Translations under genes and position numbers: made by a program
In this document: positions 1-7,394 of the stretch, piece by piece
Position numbering within the stretch: the stretch's first letter is position 1
How the letters are laid out: every line of letters starts with the position of its first letter
Source: CS4-C045 sp964347545
Lineage (GTDB): Bacteria; Planctomycetota; Planctomycetia; Pirellulales; UBA7805
Assembly: GCA_964347545.1 (NCBI GenBank)
Contig: CAYFZZ010000181.1
Coordinates: 1-21,917 of the forward strand
Direction of reading: 5' to 3'
Length of the DNA stretch: 21,917 bases
Notes under the pieces: generated by a model
The model's database searches: none
Seen by the model: only the letters and a program-made list of their open reading frames with translations
What the model was told of the DNA's origin: nothing

Positions 1-1215
1 GGGCCGCAGTTCGATCTGTTTCTCCTGGTTTTTGGCCAGGTGGCGGACCATTTCGATCACGCCCGCGACCAGTTCCCGCAGGTCGGTCATCTGCCGGCGG
101 GGCCCGCTGCCGGTGCGGGAGAAATCGAGCAGCTGGTCGGTAATCGCTTTGCAGCGGAACGCTTCGTCCTGGATCATCCGCAGGTACTTGCGGGCCCCCG
201 CCGCGGATTGTTCGTCCGGCACGGCCCCTTCGTTCACCTGCCGCTCGAGCGATTCGGCACACATGGCGATGGAGGCCATGGGATTGTTGATTTCATGAGC
301 CACCCCGGCGGCCAGGAAACCGACGCTGGCCAGCTGGGCGTTGCGAACCATCTGCATGGTCTGATCCTTGACCTGCTGGTCCAGGTCGTCACGGACCGCC
401 TGGAAACGCTCGGTCATGTGGTTCATGGCCTCGGCCAGTTCCGACATTTCGTCCTGGGAGTCCAAGTGGATGCGATGAGAAAAGTTGCCGGCGGCGACGC
501 GGCGCGAACCGTCGATCAGGATCCGCAAAGGGCGGAAGACCCAAGCCATGAACAGCCGGACGAAGAGGGCCAGCAGGCAGATGGCAAACAAGGTGGTCAG
601 CCAGGTGATGTAGATCAGCGAGCGGTAGCGGAGGCGGACTTCGTCGGTGAAATTGCGCATCCGCGCGTGGAGGAAACTGGGCAGTTCGGCCGACTTCTTC
701 TGCAGCTGCTCCAGCTCCTCGCTGACCCGCACCACCTGAGGTTCGTCCAGCATCCAGAAGCGGTCATCGTTGACGGTCTGGATCTGGCGGATCAATTCCT
801 CAATCTTGCCGACCGTCGCCCGTTCCCGATGACTGTCCCCCATGCTGGGGCTCTTCTGCTCGTTCCCGTCCAGCTGCTTGCGGTACTGGCTCAGGGTCTG
901 CTGGAAGCTTTCCAAATGCAGGCCGAACTGTTCGTAGAGGATCTGTTCGTCCAGCGGCGGCTTGGCGTTGCTGTGGGGGTGGGCGTAGAGCCGGCTGAGC
1001 TGGCGGATTTCGGTCAGCGTGATCCGCAGGTCGGTGACGTGCTGGCCCAGGTCGGCCGCAATCGGCAACTCCACCGCCCGGCCACTGATGCTGCGGACCA
1101 GGTTGCGGTACGAATAGATCCCCACCGTGCCGTAGACGGCCAGCACGATGAAGATCACCAGCAGCAGGGCAAGCTTCAGAACCAGCTTGTAACGAATGGG
1201 CCAGGTGGACAGCAT
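1..1215 (-). CDS. Sensor histidine kinase, N-terminal part (cut by window edge)
   Basis: The frame is open from ATG at 1215 to the window edge (405 codons); the catalytic ATPase domain lies outside. In order it shows a short cytoplasmic tail, a membrane segment at about residues 14-33, an extracytoplasmic helical sensor region of about 165 residues, a second membrane segment at about 200-220, a HAMP linker (about 222-275), a coiled linker, and a HisKA dimerisation domain. The H-box AHEINNP puts the phospho-accepting His at residue 307. The HisKA type with HEINNP is that of NtrB/ZraS-like kinases, which phosphorylate a response regulator in response to an envelope signal; the signal is unknown. 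The start is supported by a strong Shine-Dalgarno sequence (AAGGAGGT at 1221-1228) five bases upstream. The partner regulator is not in the window. Confidence 0.93.
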   Translation of the reverse strand, partial: MLSTWPIRYKLVLKLALLLVIFIVLAVYGTVGIYSYRNLVRSISGRAVELPIAADLGQHVTDLRITLTEIRQLSRLYAHPHSNAKPPLDEQILYEQFGLHLESFQQTLSQYRKQLDGNEQKSPSMGDSHRERATVGKIEELIRQIQTVNDDRFWMLDEPQVVRVSEELEQLQKKSAELPSFLHARMRNFTDEVRLRYRSLIYITWLTTLFAICLLALFVRLFMAWVFRPLRILIDGSRRVAAGNFSHRIHLDSQDEMSELAEAMNHMTERFQAVRDDLDQQVKDQTMQMVRNAQLASVGFLAAGVAHEINNPMASIAMCAESLERQVNEGAVPDEQSAAGARKYLRMIQDEAFRCKAITDQLLDFSRTGSGPRRQMTDLRELVAGVIEMVRHLAKNQEKQIELRP

Positions 1216-1299
1216 CCGCGACCTCCTTGTCGCTTGTGCGTCGGCGTTGCCGCGGGCGGGGAAAGATCCGGCCGCTGCGGGCGGGTAAGCGGGGAGCGG

Positions 1300-1328
1300 A
1301 GTGTAGCACGAGGGGGGGCGCGACACAA
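1300..1328 (-). promoter_or_regulatory. Candidate sigma-70-type promoter of the histidine kinase gene
   Basis: On the minus strand TTGTGT (1323-1328) and TACACT (1300-1305) are separated by exactly 17 bases, and TG lies one base upstream of the -10 box (extended -10). The implied start near 1293 gives a leader of about 78 bases ending in the strong ribosome binding site. The -35 match is weak (3 of 6), so this is a prediction only. Confidence 0.4.
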
Positions 1329-1410
1329 GCGGAAGCGGGGGGGCGGACAGCGGCCGGGGAGGAAGCTCGTTTTTGGCCAGGAACGGCAGTGCTAGCAGGG
1401 ATAGGGGTTC

Positions 1411-1486
1411 GGGTTGCGGGATGCGGGTTTGCGGGATGCGGGTTTGCGGGGTGCGCGTTTGCGAGGTGCGCGTTTGCGGGATGCGT
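1411..1486. repeat. 15-bp tandem repeat, about five units
   Basis: The unit GTTTGCGGGATGCGG is seen at 1427-1441, 1442-1456, 1457-1471 and 1472-1486 with one to three changes each, and a 14-base version lies at 1413-1426. The period equals five codons, which is why spurious ORFs cross it in all frames, but none looks like a protein. There are no spacers, so it is not a CRISPR array. Confidence 0.9.
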
Positions 1487-1528
1487 GTTACGAGCCCCAT
1501 GATGGCCAACGGTCAACCGCAGAGGGCC

Positions 1529-1603
1529 GGGGTCTGGCTCCTTTTTCGGCCACCGACATTTGGCCCTCGCGCAAACCCGCTCCCGAAAAAGGCGCCTGAC
1601 CCC
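1529..1603. repeat. REPIN-like inverted repeat
   Basis: The left arm at 1529-1549 (GGGGTCTGGCTCCTTTTTCG plus G) and the right arm at 1583-1603 are reverse complements at 19 of 21 positions, around a 33-base loop. The GGGGTC..CCTTTTT word resembles the REP sequences found near REP-associated tyrosine transposases (RAYTs) in many bacteria. Two inverted REPs around a short loop is the form called REPIN. No RAYT gene is in the window, so the element would be moved in trans. The family assignment is inference; the inverted repeat is seen directly. Confidence 0.65.
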
Positions 1604-1617
1604 CTGGGGGTGGAAAA

Positions 1618-1672
1618 CCGAAATCCGAATTTCGAAATCCGAAACAAATTCGAAGCACGAATTTCGGAAACC
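1618..1672. repeat. Degenerate CGAAATCC / TTCGAA word repeat
   Basis: The tract repeats overlapping words of the type CCGAAATCC, GAATTTCG and AAATTCGAAG in both orientations, so parts are self-complementary (CCGAAAT near its left end, ATTTCGG near its right end). It is much richer in A and T than its surroundings and has no coding character. Similar word-like intergenic repeats are common in planctomycete genomes as I recall them. Confidence 0.6.
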
Positions 1673-1720
1673 TCGGCCGGCTGATTGTCCCTCTCGGCGA
1701 CCTTGGCACGACAAACCATC

Positions 1721-1742
1721 AAAGTCTGCGCAAAGTCCGCGC
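1721..1742. repeat. 11-bp direct repeat, two units
   Basis: AAAGTCTGCGC (1721-1731) is followed at once by AAAGTCCGCGC (1732-1742), one change apart. It belongs to the cluster of intergenic word repeats left of the LptF/G gene. No function can be assigned. Confidence 0.55.
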
Positions 1743-1926
1743 ATTTTTTGGCATGAGGTAACCGAAAGCACAGAGAATGGTCATGCCCTCCGTTGACTCG
1801 GTTCGCTCCTGTTCAAAATCCGGATGTTTAGGTGGCGGCCGAAGGCCGCGTGGCGACCTGCGGTTCCGATTGTTTTTACAGAAGGTCGCCAAGGACGTGA
1901 AGAGCAGCAGGAGGCGCGTTTGCGGG

Positions 1927-3105
1927 TTAATAGCGGAGGACGCGGCGCAGCAACCAACCGCTCCACACCAACAGCGCCAGGTTGCCCGACCAGACGACCA
2001 CCGGCGGGAGGGCCCCCGTCTTGGCGCGATCGATACTGATCATCAGCAGCGGATAGTAGACGATCAGGATGGGGAGGAAGCAGAGGAAGAAGGTCGTCCA
2101 GAACTCGCCAAAGCGGCGGCGGATGGCCAGGGGGGCTCCCACGGCGACGAAGCAGAGGCAGCTGAAGCCGGCGGCCCAGCGGCGATGCGGTTCGGTCTTC
2201 AAGCGAAACATCTGTTCTCGCTGCCGCTCCAGCCGTAGTTCGCTCTGCTTCCACCCCCGATCCGTCAAGCCCTGCAGGTCGCCGATGGCCAGCTGAAACG
2301 CGGCGCGGGCCGCCAGGGTCTCCTCCTCCCGCTCGATCCGCGCCCGCTGGTCCTCAATCGCCTGGGGGATATCGCGGAGCGCCATTTGGGAAGGTCGTTG
2401 TTGGTGGCGATCTTTATCGCGGCTGAGCGGCAACACGCGGCTGATCGTGCCGGGAAACGAGGCCTCCACACCGCTGCCCACCGCGCTGCCGTTGTGCAGG
2501 ATGATCGTCAACGTGTCCGCCACAGGATCGGCGCGCAATTCGGCCCATTCGGCGCGGATCACGACCGCGGGAGCGTTACCGTCCTTCTGGAAGGTGACCG
2601 TGGGCTGTATCAGACGTTGCCCCTCGACCCGCTTGACGTTGATGGAAAACCCCGGCGCGGTGTACGTGCCGTGGCTGGTCAGCATCCCGTAAGCGATTTC
2701 TTCGATGGAGGCGATCACGATCCGGCGGATGCCCGAGCGACCCCAGGAAACGGCCAGATCGTTGAGCCACACGGTGGCGAAGCTGAGCAGGGTGACAGCG
2801 GCAAAACAGGGCCAGAGGATCCGCCAGGGCGAGATGCCCATCGCCTTGAGGGCCACGATTTCGTTGGATGCGGCGAGGCGGCCAAAGACGAAGCAAGAGG
2901 CAAACAAAATCGTGGCCGGGACGGCAAACCGCAAGGCGTCGGGGAGGATGTAGGGGACCAGCCGCAGGACCAGCCCCAGATCCAGCTGCTGCTGGCGGGC
3001 CTCCCGCAGAATGGCCACCACGATCATCAGAAGGGTCATGGCGCAGAGGGCCACCAGGAAGATCGACAGCAGTTGGAACATGACATAGCGGGTCAGCTTG
3101 TACAT
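1927..3105 (-). CDS. LptF/LptG (YjgP/YjgQ) family permease
   Basis: The 392-residue product fits the inner-membrane LptF/LptG family, which with the LptB ATPase extracts lipopolysaccharide-type lipid for transport to the outer membrane. An N-terminal pair of hydrophobic helices (YKLTRYVMFQLL and the following segment), a third near DALRFAVPATILFASCFVFG, and the family phrase EIVALKAMGIS are visible. A long periplasmic beta-rich region follows, and two or three helices close the protein. ATG at 3105 is preferred over the longer frame to 3168 because the family starts at this helix and the longer version would overlap the upstream gene. It starts 13 bases after the phosphatase stop, so the two are probably co-transcribed. 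I cannot tell LptF from LptG; length is slightly above the usual 360-370. Confidence 0.85.
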   Translation of the reverse strand: MYKLTRYVMFQLLSIFLVALCAMTLLMIVVAILREARQQQLDLGLVLRLVPYILPDALRFAVPATILFASCFVFGRLAASNEIVALKAMGISPWRILWPCFAAVTLLSFATVWLNDLAVSWGRSGIRRIVIASIEEIAYGMLTSHGTYTAPGFSINVKRVEGQRLIQPTVTFQKDGNAPAVVIRAEWAELRADPVADTLTIILHNGSAVGSGVEASFPGTISRVLPLSRDKDRHQQRPSQMALRDIPQAIEDQRARIEREEETLAARAAFQLAIGDLQGLTDRGWKQSELRLERQREQMFRLKTEPHRRWAAGFSCLCFVAVGAPLAIRRRFGEFWTTFFLCFLPILIVYYPLLMISIDRAKTGALPPVVVWSGNLALLVWSGWLLRRVLRY

Positions 3106-3118
3106 GGTCCGGATGGTC

Positions 3119-4399
3119 TCACAGCAGGTCGACGTGCGAGTCGCTGGGCGCTTTGGCCCGCCCTTCACTTTTCAGCTGAGCGATGACCAGCGAAATGGCG
3201 CTGCCGCAATGCCGCACGGCCGCCAGGAAGTCCCCCTGCTGGCGAGCGGCCTCGGCAGCCTCGGTTTTCTGTGTGAACGGTTGCCAATCCACCTGCCGTC
3301 CGCGGGCGGTCGCCGTGGCCTGCAGTTCTGCCGCCACCCGCTGAAATTCCTGCACGACGGCGGGGCCAGGCCGGGCGTCGCAGGTGACGTAAGGCGCCCT
3401 GCCCATCCGAGCGGTCCCCCCGCTGGCCTGGCCGGCGGTCCCGCTTTCGAAATGTTGCAGAATTCCCACAATCCACGCCACCAGGCTGAATACCGCCGCC
3501 AGGAAGGCGGGCAGTTTCCAGCCCCCCAGCCAGAGGGCGACCGTGGCGACCAGCAACATGAGGCCCAGACCCAACCACAGGGCGGGGAGGGAGAATTTCT
3601 TGGCCGGGGCCGGCTGGCTGTCTTCAGCCTCGCCCGGCAGAGCAACCACCTCGACCACGATCACGGTAATGTTGTCCGGCCCCCCCCTCAGGTTGGCCAG
3701 TTCGACCAGGGTTCGCGCCGCGTCGTCCGGCGGAAAGGCCTTCAGCACGGCGGCCAATTCGGCATCTTGTACGGGCCCGGTCAACCCGTCGCTGCACAGC
3801 AAGTAGAGGTCCCCCGCCTCCAGCGGCAGGGGACCTTCCAGATCGACCTGCACGTCCGGATTGGGGCCCAGGGAACGGGTGATGATGTTTTTCGGCAAGT
3901 GAAAGTTGTCGGCGTCTGCCGGGATCTGGCCGGCGGCCCGCATCTCCCAGACCAGGCTGTGGTCAAACGTCAGCTGCTCCAACACATCGCCACGCAAGCG
4001 GTAGATCCGGCTGTCTCCCACATGCCCGATCACGGCCCCGGCCGGCAACAGCAGCAAGCTGCTGCAGGTGGTCCCCATCCCCTGAAACTCACTGTTGGCT
4101 CGGCCCTTCGCGTGAATCTTCCGATTGGCGTCGATGATCGCCTGGCGGAGCGCCGCGGGCGGTTCCAATTCATTGTGCTTGCCGTAGGTCAGGGGGATGT
4201 CGTCCACGGCCAGCTTGCTGGCCAGTTCCCCGGCCGCATGAGCCCCCATGCCGTCGGCCACCACGAAGAGGTGCCCCCGCTGCTGATAGTAGTCAAGATC
4301 CGGCGCCAGCATGACATTCCAGGAATCCTGGTTATTCTGCCGGCGCATACCGATATCAGTGATGGCGGCGTAGCGGACGCATTCGTCGAAGTTGGGCAC
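3119..4399 (-). CDS. Membrane-anchored PP2C-type Ser/Thr phosphatase
   Basis: Counting from GTG 4399 (426 residues), the N-terminal ~240 residues carry the metal-dependent PP2C motifs in order: RRQNNQD with Asp25, VVADGMGAHAAGE with Asp49-Gly50, GMGTTCS, GHVGDSRIY, CSDGLTG, and GGPDNITVIVV at the end. These bind two Mn/Mg ions and remove phosphate from Ser/Thr, usually opposing Hanks-type kinases. Two hydrophobic segments follow (LPALWLGLGLMLLVATVALWL and PAFLAAVFSLVAWIVGI), then a helical cytoplasmic tail of about 100 residues. The frame is open to ATG 4609, but the extra 70 codons are Pro/Ser/Ala-rich and unlike any PP2C N-terminus, so I take the GTG, although no clear ribosome binding site supports it. 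The gene leads a pair with the LptF/G permease. No kinase partner is in the window. Confidence 0.88.
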   Translation of the reverse strand: MPNFDECVRYAAITDIGMRRQNNQDSWNVMLAPDLDYYQQRGHLFVVADGMGAHAAGELASKLAVDDIPLTYGKHNELEPPAALRQAIIDANRKIHAKGRANSEFQGMGTTCSSLLLLPAGAVIGHVGDSRIYRLRGDVLEQLTFDHSLVWEMRAAGQIPADADNFHLPKNIITRSLGPNPDVQVDLEGPLPLEAGDLYLLCSDGLTGPVQDAELAAVLKAFPPDDAARTLVELANLRGGPDNITVIVVEVVALPGEAEDSQPAPAKKFSLPALWLGLGLMLLVATVALWLGGWKLPAFLAAVFSLVAWIVGILQHFESGTAGQASGGTARMGRAPYVTCDARPGPAVVQEFQRVAAELQATATARGRQVDWQPFTQKTEAAEAARQQGDFLAAVRHCGSAISLVIAQLKSEGRAKAPSDSHVDLL

Positions 4400-4677
4400 G
4401 TGATGTCGGTGGGTGGGTAGGGCCTGTCGGCCAGAGGCGTCAGGAGAGCCTGGCCGGGAAAAACGCCTTTCCGCAGCCGACAGGGAGGCGGGCCCCAGGG
4501 GCGAGGACGCCGCCGTATTGTAGCTGGCAGGCCATGGGGCCACTAGTCCGTTCCCCGCCCCGCTGGCAGTGCGCCGGCCGGGCCCAGTCGGCCTAGTTGT
4601 GATCGACACTCCGCTTTATACTCCGCCGCCACCCCCAAGGTTCGCCACCGCTTCGTCACCCTTTTGAATTCTGTCCC

Positions 4678-5265
4678 ATGCCGGCTCACCACCGCTCCAT
4701 CCCCTGGTCCTGGACACTTCTGGCGCCGCTGGTCGCGGTGTGGCTGACCACCCCGCTGGGCGCCGCGGGGGTCGAGCGGCGGCTGACGATTCACACTCAG
4801 CCGCCGGGCGCTTTGGTCAAAGTGGACGACAACGAGATCGGGATCTCTCCCGTCTCGGCCAGTTTCATCTATTACGGCACGCGGAAGATTCAGATCATCA
4901 AACCCGGTTACGAGACGATGACGGTCCTGCAACCGATCCGTCCGCCTTGGTACCAGTGGCCGGGTCTGGACTTTTTCAGCGAACATGTGATTCCGGGCGA
5001 GCGGCGGGATGTTCGCGTGTTGACGTATCCGCTGCAGCCGAAAGTCGCGGTGCCGACCGATCAACTGTTGGGCCGGGCCGAGGCGTTGCGCGGCAACAGC
5101 CAGGCGACGGCGGTGCCGCCGGCCAGCCTGCCTGTGCCCGCTGGGCGCGGTCCCCGCCTGCCCCTGCCGCCGCCGGCGGCGGTCCCGTCCCCGGCCAGCG
5201 TGCCTCATCCGCTGCCAGCGATCGAACCGGCACCCGCTCCCGGCGGCGGCCGGCTGCCGTTTTAA
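4678..5265 (+). CDS. Exported PEGA-domain protein
   Basis: The 195-residue product has an N-terminal hydrophobic segment (about residues 12-30, ending LTTPLGAAG) that reads as a signal peptide or anchor. It has no lipobox Cys. Residues about 34-75 match the PEGA beta-sandwich: LTIHTQPPGALVKVDD, a GxSPV-like turn, and KIQIIKPGYE. PEGA domains are found in extracytoplasmic proteins and are thought to bind surface or wall components. The last 75 residues are Pro/Ala-rich and low complexity. The gene is divergent from the PP2C gene, and its stop lies 9 bp from the convergent stop of the MCE gene. The specific role is unknown. Confidence 0.85.
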   Translation: MPAHHRSIPWSWTLLAPLVAVWLTTPLGAAGVERRLTIHTQPPGALVKVDDNEIGISPVSASFIYYGTRKIQIIKPGYETMTVLQPIRPPWYQWPGLDFFSEHVIPGERRDVRVLTYPLQPKVAVPTDQLLGRAEALRGNSQATAVPPASLPVPAGRGPRLPLPPPAAVPSPASVPHPLPAIEPAPAPGGGRLPF

Positions 5266-5274
5266 ACCGCCAGT

Positions 5275-6537
5275 TCAAGGGGAGTGGGGCCACACGACCG
5301 TGGGAGCAGCTTGGAGGGGGACTTCTTCCGGCCAGCCTGCGGCCGGGGCCACTTCTTGTCGCCAGTCCGCCGGGGGCCGCAAGGATTCGCGCCAGTCCAG
5401 CGGTGGTTGGCTGGAACGAAAGTTCGGGTATTTGGTCCGGTCGTTGTTGCGTTGCAACGCGCCGCGGACACCCAGCTGGCTGGGGTCCCGAGCGATCTTG
5501 TCGGAAAAGACCCGCAAGTCGTTCAGAATGGGTCGCATGTCGCTGGACAGCCGCTCCACGTTCTGGGCCGCAGCGTTGATGTTGTGGTACAGCTGGGGAT
5601 CGTTCAGCAGTCTTCCCACCGTCCCCTCGCTGCGGTTGATCTGGTCGGTGAAGGTGGAGAGCTGCTGCATCACGGTCTCGAAGTTGGCCAGGCCCCCATC
5701 AATCCGTTCGGCAATCTGCTCACCCCGCTCGCCCAGCGGCCCGGTCAACCCTTCCAGATTCTGCAGATTCCGATCGGCCGCTTCGCCGACGTCCTGCAAG
5801 GTGGCCATCGCCTGGCGGGTTTCCTCGATCAGCTGGGGCATCTTTTGCATGCTGTCTTGCAGCTGTCCGTCCTTGTCCAGCCCTTCCATGAGGCTGGTGA
5901 ATTCGGTCATCGCCTGGCTGAACTGGTCCAGGGCATTTTCGGCCTTGTCCACGACGCGCTGCAGTTGTTCTTCGTCGTCGCGCTGGAAGACACCGTCCAT
6001 TTGTTGAGCGAGCTTGGTGATTTCGTTGCCGGCATTGGTGACGGAGTTGAGCGTCTCGCGGATTTCCCCCTCCAGGCTGGCCACCAGTTCCAGGGGACTG
6101 CCGCCGGTAACGCCTGTCAGCCGCGCCCCGTCCTGGATCCGCTGGTCCGACGGCTTGTCGCCGGGGACGAACTGCAGCACGGCGTCTCCCAGCAGCGAGC
6201 CGCTATCGATGCGGCAGACTTCGTGCTGGCGCAAGTCCACGTCGTCGTCGACGCGAACCGTCACGATCACCCCGGACGATTCCGGGTCGAAGCGGACGCT
6301 TTCCACGCGGCCGATCAGAATCCCGCTTTTGCGGACCGGCGTCCCTTCCATGACGCCGGGGGCGGTCGGAAAAGAAATTTCCAGGACCTTCCCGCGGCGC
6401 AACGGCGTGGGGAAATCGCCGAACCACACGATCAGGATCGCAATCAACAGCAAGGCGGCGATCACCACGATGCCGACTCGCGCCAGGAGTACACGTTCTT
6501 CCATGGATGGTTGACCGGGGTGGGGGCGTTCCGCCAC
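5275..6537 (-). CDS. MlaD-like MCE-domain lipid transport protein
   Basis: The 420-residue product has one N-terminal membrane anchor (residues 19-39) followed by an MCE domain (about 47-127: GKVLEISFPTAPGVMEGTPV, then KSGILIGRVESV and a DGSLLGDAVL-like end). A long mostly helical region to about 350 contains repeated heptad-like stretches, and the C-terminus is Pro/Trp-rich. MCE proteins form hexameric rings that pass phospholipids between membranes and dock on an MlaFE ABC core. The first codon is GTG at 6537, chosen because AAGGAAG lies 8 bases upstream; ATG at 6504 would drop 11 residues and has no such site. It is the last gene of the operon, 14 bp after the ATPase. At 420 residues it is much longer than E. 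coli MlaD (about 180) and closer to plant TGD2 or mycobacterial MCE proteins. Confidence 0.9.
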   Translation of the reverse strand: MAERPHPGQPSMEERVLLARVGIVVIAALLLIAILIVWFGDFPTPLRRGKVLEISFPTAPGVMEGTPVRKSGILIGRVESVRFDPESSGVIVTVRVDDDVDLRQHEVCRIDSGSLLGDAVLQFVPGDKPSDQRIQDGARLTGVTGGSPLELVASLEGEIRETLNSVTNAGNEITKLAQQMDGVFQRDDEEQLQRVVDKAENALDQFSQAMTEFTSLMEGLDKDGQLQDSMQKMPQLIEETRQAMATLQDVGEAADRNLQNLEGLTGPLGERGEQIAERIDGGLANFETVMQQLSTFTDQINRSEGTVGRLLNDPQLYHNINAAAQNVERLSSDMRPILNDLRVFSDKIARDPSQLGVRGALQRNNDRTKYPNFRSSQPPLDWRESLRPPADWRQEVAPAAGWPEEVPLQAAPTVVWPHSP

Positions 6538-6551
6538 CCCGACGCTTCCTT

Positions 6552-7370
6552 TCAGTCCCCCTCGCCAGCCTGGATCTCCTCCAGCCGCGCACCCGCTTCG
6601 CCCTTGAGAAACTGGGTCACGCGCCGATCGCGGCTCACTTCCATTTCCGCCGGTGGACCGTCGTAGAGGATTTGGGGTTCGTGGGGTTCCAGGCGGTTGA
6701 GCGGGTAGAGCATGACGACGCGGTCGGCGACTTTGGTCGCCGTCCGCATGTCGTGCGTCACCACAATACTGGTCACCGGCCGGTGGTCCCGCGTGCGGAT
6801 GATCAGCTCGTTAATCACGTCGCTCATGATCGGATCCAGCCCCGTGGTCGGTTCGTCGTAAAGGATAACCTCGGGTTCCAGCGAGAGAGCTCGAGCCAAC
6901 CCGACCCGTTTCCGCATCCCGCCCGACAGTTCGGCCGGCTTCTTCAGCACCACGGTGGGGGGCAGGCCGACTTCGGCCAGGCGAGCCAACACGATTTCCT
7001 GGATCTCGGGGGGGGTCTTGTGGGCGTGCTGGCGGAGCGGAAAGGCGACGTTCTGGGCGACCGTCATGCTGTCGAAGAGAGCGGCCCCCTGGAACACAAA
7101 CCCAAACCGGACCCGCTGCCGCGTCAGTTCCTTGTCCCCCAGCCTGGCGATATCCTGGCCGTCGAACCGAACCACACCGCGGTGGGGGCGGACCAGCCCA
7201 ATGATCGACTTCATCAAGACCGTCTTGCCACAACCGCTTTCGCCAATCACCGCCAGCGTCTCTCCCCGCGGCACGCGCAAATCGATATCGCGCAGCACCT
7301 GGTGGCTGCCAAAGCGGACACAGAGGCCCTCGATGTCGATCAGCGGCCGATCGTGGTCCGGGGTGGACAT
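6552..7370 (-). CDS. MlaF-like ABC transporter ATPase
   Basis: The 272-residue ATPase shows Walker A GESGCGKT (43-50), a Q-loop (VFQGAALFDSMTV), the signature LSGGMRKRVGLARA, Walker B VILYDEPTTGLDP and the switch His in VVTHDM. The SGGM(R/K)KRV signature is typical of the MlaF/TGD3 family that powers MCE lipid transport. It sits 24 bp after the permease stop and 14 bp before the MCE gene, so the three are one operon. At the C-terminus the protein continues past the core (QFLKGEAGARLEEIQAGEGD), where MlaF proteins have a tail that packs on the partner subunit. Confidence 0.94.
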   Translation of the reverse strand: MSTPDHDRPLIDIEGLCVRFGSHQVLRDIDLRVPRGETLAVIGESGCGKTVLMKSIIGLVRPHRGVVRFDGQDIARLGDKELTRQRVRFGFVFQGAALFDSMTVAQNVAFPLRQHAHKTPPEIQEIVLARLAEVGLPPTVVLKKPAELSGGMRKRVGLARALSLEPEVILYDEPTTGLDPIMSDVINELIIRTRDHRPVTSIVVTHDMRTATKVADRVVMLYPLNRLEPHEPQILYDGPPAEMEVSRDRRVTQFLKGEAGARLEEIQAGEGD

Positions 7371-7394
7371 GGCTCACGTTTCCCGCACAGAAGC

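Larger units (their letters stand above)
1216..1926. other. 711-bp intergenic region made of several repeat types
   Basis: This stretch lies between the start of the kinase gene and the end of the LptF/G gene and has no credible ORF. It holds, left to right, a promoter candidate, a 15-bp tandem repeat (1411-1486), a long inverted repeat (1529-1603), an AT-richer CGAAATCC/TTCG word tract (1618-1672), an 11-bp direct repeat (1721-1742), a GCGGCC/GGCCGC hairpin (1835-1849), and a purine-rich ACAGAAGG..AAGGACG..GAAGAG word (1878-1904). The listed elements are unlike the coding DNA around them. Confidence 0.7.

Noticed and set aside
40..1395. 451-codon open frame on the plus strand opposite the histidine kinase
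   Set aside because: It mirrors the kinase codons in the antisense direction, has no recognisable domain, and is rich in Gln, His, Asp and Gly as expected from antisense reading of GC-rich genes.
1411..1486. Tandem repeat considered as a CRISPR array
   Set aside because: The units follow each other directly with no spacers, are only 15 bp long, and no cas gene is present.
1835..1849. GCGGCC-GAA-GGCCGC hairpin considered as a terminator of the LptF/G gene
   Set aside because: There is no T-run on the downstream side in the direction of transcription, so it does not fit an intrinsic terminator.
4400..4609. 70-residue N-terminal extension of the PP2C phosphatase
   Set aside because: It is Pro/Ser/Ala-rich with no family counterpart; the conserved domain starts right after GTG 4399. 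Some doubt remains because neither start has a clear ribosome binding site.
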